From: Schlesneria sp.
Lineage (GTDB): Bacteria > Planctomycetota > Planctomycetia > Planctomycetales > Planctomycetaceae
DNA length: 5,606 nucleotides
Assembly: GCA_025353525.1 (NCBI GenBank)
Contig: JANXOO010000625.1
Span: 1 to 5,606 of the forward strand
Reading direction: 5' to 3'
Both the position numbers and the translations under genes were made by a program. The notes under the pieces are model-generated. The model searched no databases and was not told where the DNA came from. It worked only from the letters and a program-made list of their open reading frames with translations. Positions 5,327-5,606 of the stretch are shown one piece after another. Position 1 is the stretch's first letter. Each line of letters starts with the position of its first letter.

Positions 5327-5605
5327 TCAGTACGCAGGGTGCGAGACGGGTGTCAGTCGACTTGATGGGATACCATGCCCGTAGTTGTAGGTGTGACCGA
5401 CAACCGGCGCGAGAGGGACGGCCATTGGAATCCCGTATCCCTGTGCGCCCCATGCCTGTCCGTCGCGAGCATCGGTGTGGTAAGGATTCACAGGATAGAC
5501 ACGAGAATAATGTCCGGTCCAGGGGATCCCTTTGCCGCCGCCGCCGGTCGGGATGAAATAACCAAATTTGCACCGGAAGTAGTCAATCATCGCCTGCTGT
5601 TGCGC
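5327..5605 (-). CDS. Conserved planctomycete protein, C-terminal part (partial)
   Basis: The frame is open to the window edge, so this is the last 92 codons of a longer gene; the ATG at 5590 is internal in my reading. The residues, rich in Tyr, Gly and Pro, run 'MIDYFRCKFGYFIPTGGGGK', then 'GHYSRVYPVNP', 'DARDGQAWGAQGYGIPMAVP' and a closing 'YNYGHGIPSSRLTPVS'. I recall this as the ending of a conserved protein family restricted to planctomycetes, with no known function; I cannot name a domain. A secreted or envelope location is likely from composition but the N-terminus is not in view. It lies upstream of the Cys-rich secreted protein gene on the same strand. Confidence 0.7.
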   Translation of the reverse strand, partial: AQQQAMIDYFRCKFGYFIPTGGGGKGIPWTGHYSRVYPVNPYHTDARDGQAWGAQGYGIPMAVPLAPVVGHTYNYGHGIPSSRLTPVSHPAY

Positions 5606-5606
5606 C

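Overview
The window looks like chromosomal DNA of a planctomycete. The evidence is the style of its proteins: a PadR regulator coupled to a long membrane protein with a 'PVD-FDGKP...YSVGR' C-terminus, a TIGR03032/DUF4915-type fragment, and a secreted Cys/Gly/Gln-rich protein beside a Tyr/Gly/Pro-rich conserved protein. I recognise these families from memory and have run no search. The genus cannot be fixed from the sequence alone.

Left part (2-2406, + strand): the last 58 codons of a PadR-family winged-helix regulator overlap, through an ATGA stop/start, a 743-residue single-pass membrane protein with a large predicted extracytoplasmic part. The two form a translationally coupled pair, so the regulator and the membrane protein probably act together. 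What they sense or control cannot be read from the sequence.

Middle (2407-3528): about 1.1 kb with no intact gene. It resembles a scar region. It holds a strong hairpin with a T-tract on the minus strand, two inverted copies of a CGCAGAG-type dispersed repeat, a 22-bp direct repeat, a 5'-truncated and frameshifted remnant of a TIGR03032-family gene, an 11-bp imperfect inverted repeat, three tandem 12-mers, and two adjacent hairpins.

Right part (3529-5606): a complete DinB-superfamily gene on the + strand with an intact His triad converges on two minus-strand genes, and two hairpins lie between them. The minus-strand pair is the C-terminal part of a planctomycete conserved protein running off the window end, followed about 100 bp downstream by a secreted Cys-rich protein with a signal peptide. 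Both look like envelope proteins.

I see no CRISPR array, tRNA, rRNA, intact transposase or recognisable defence system. The most unusual material is the repeat-rich scar region and the Cys-rich secreted protein.
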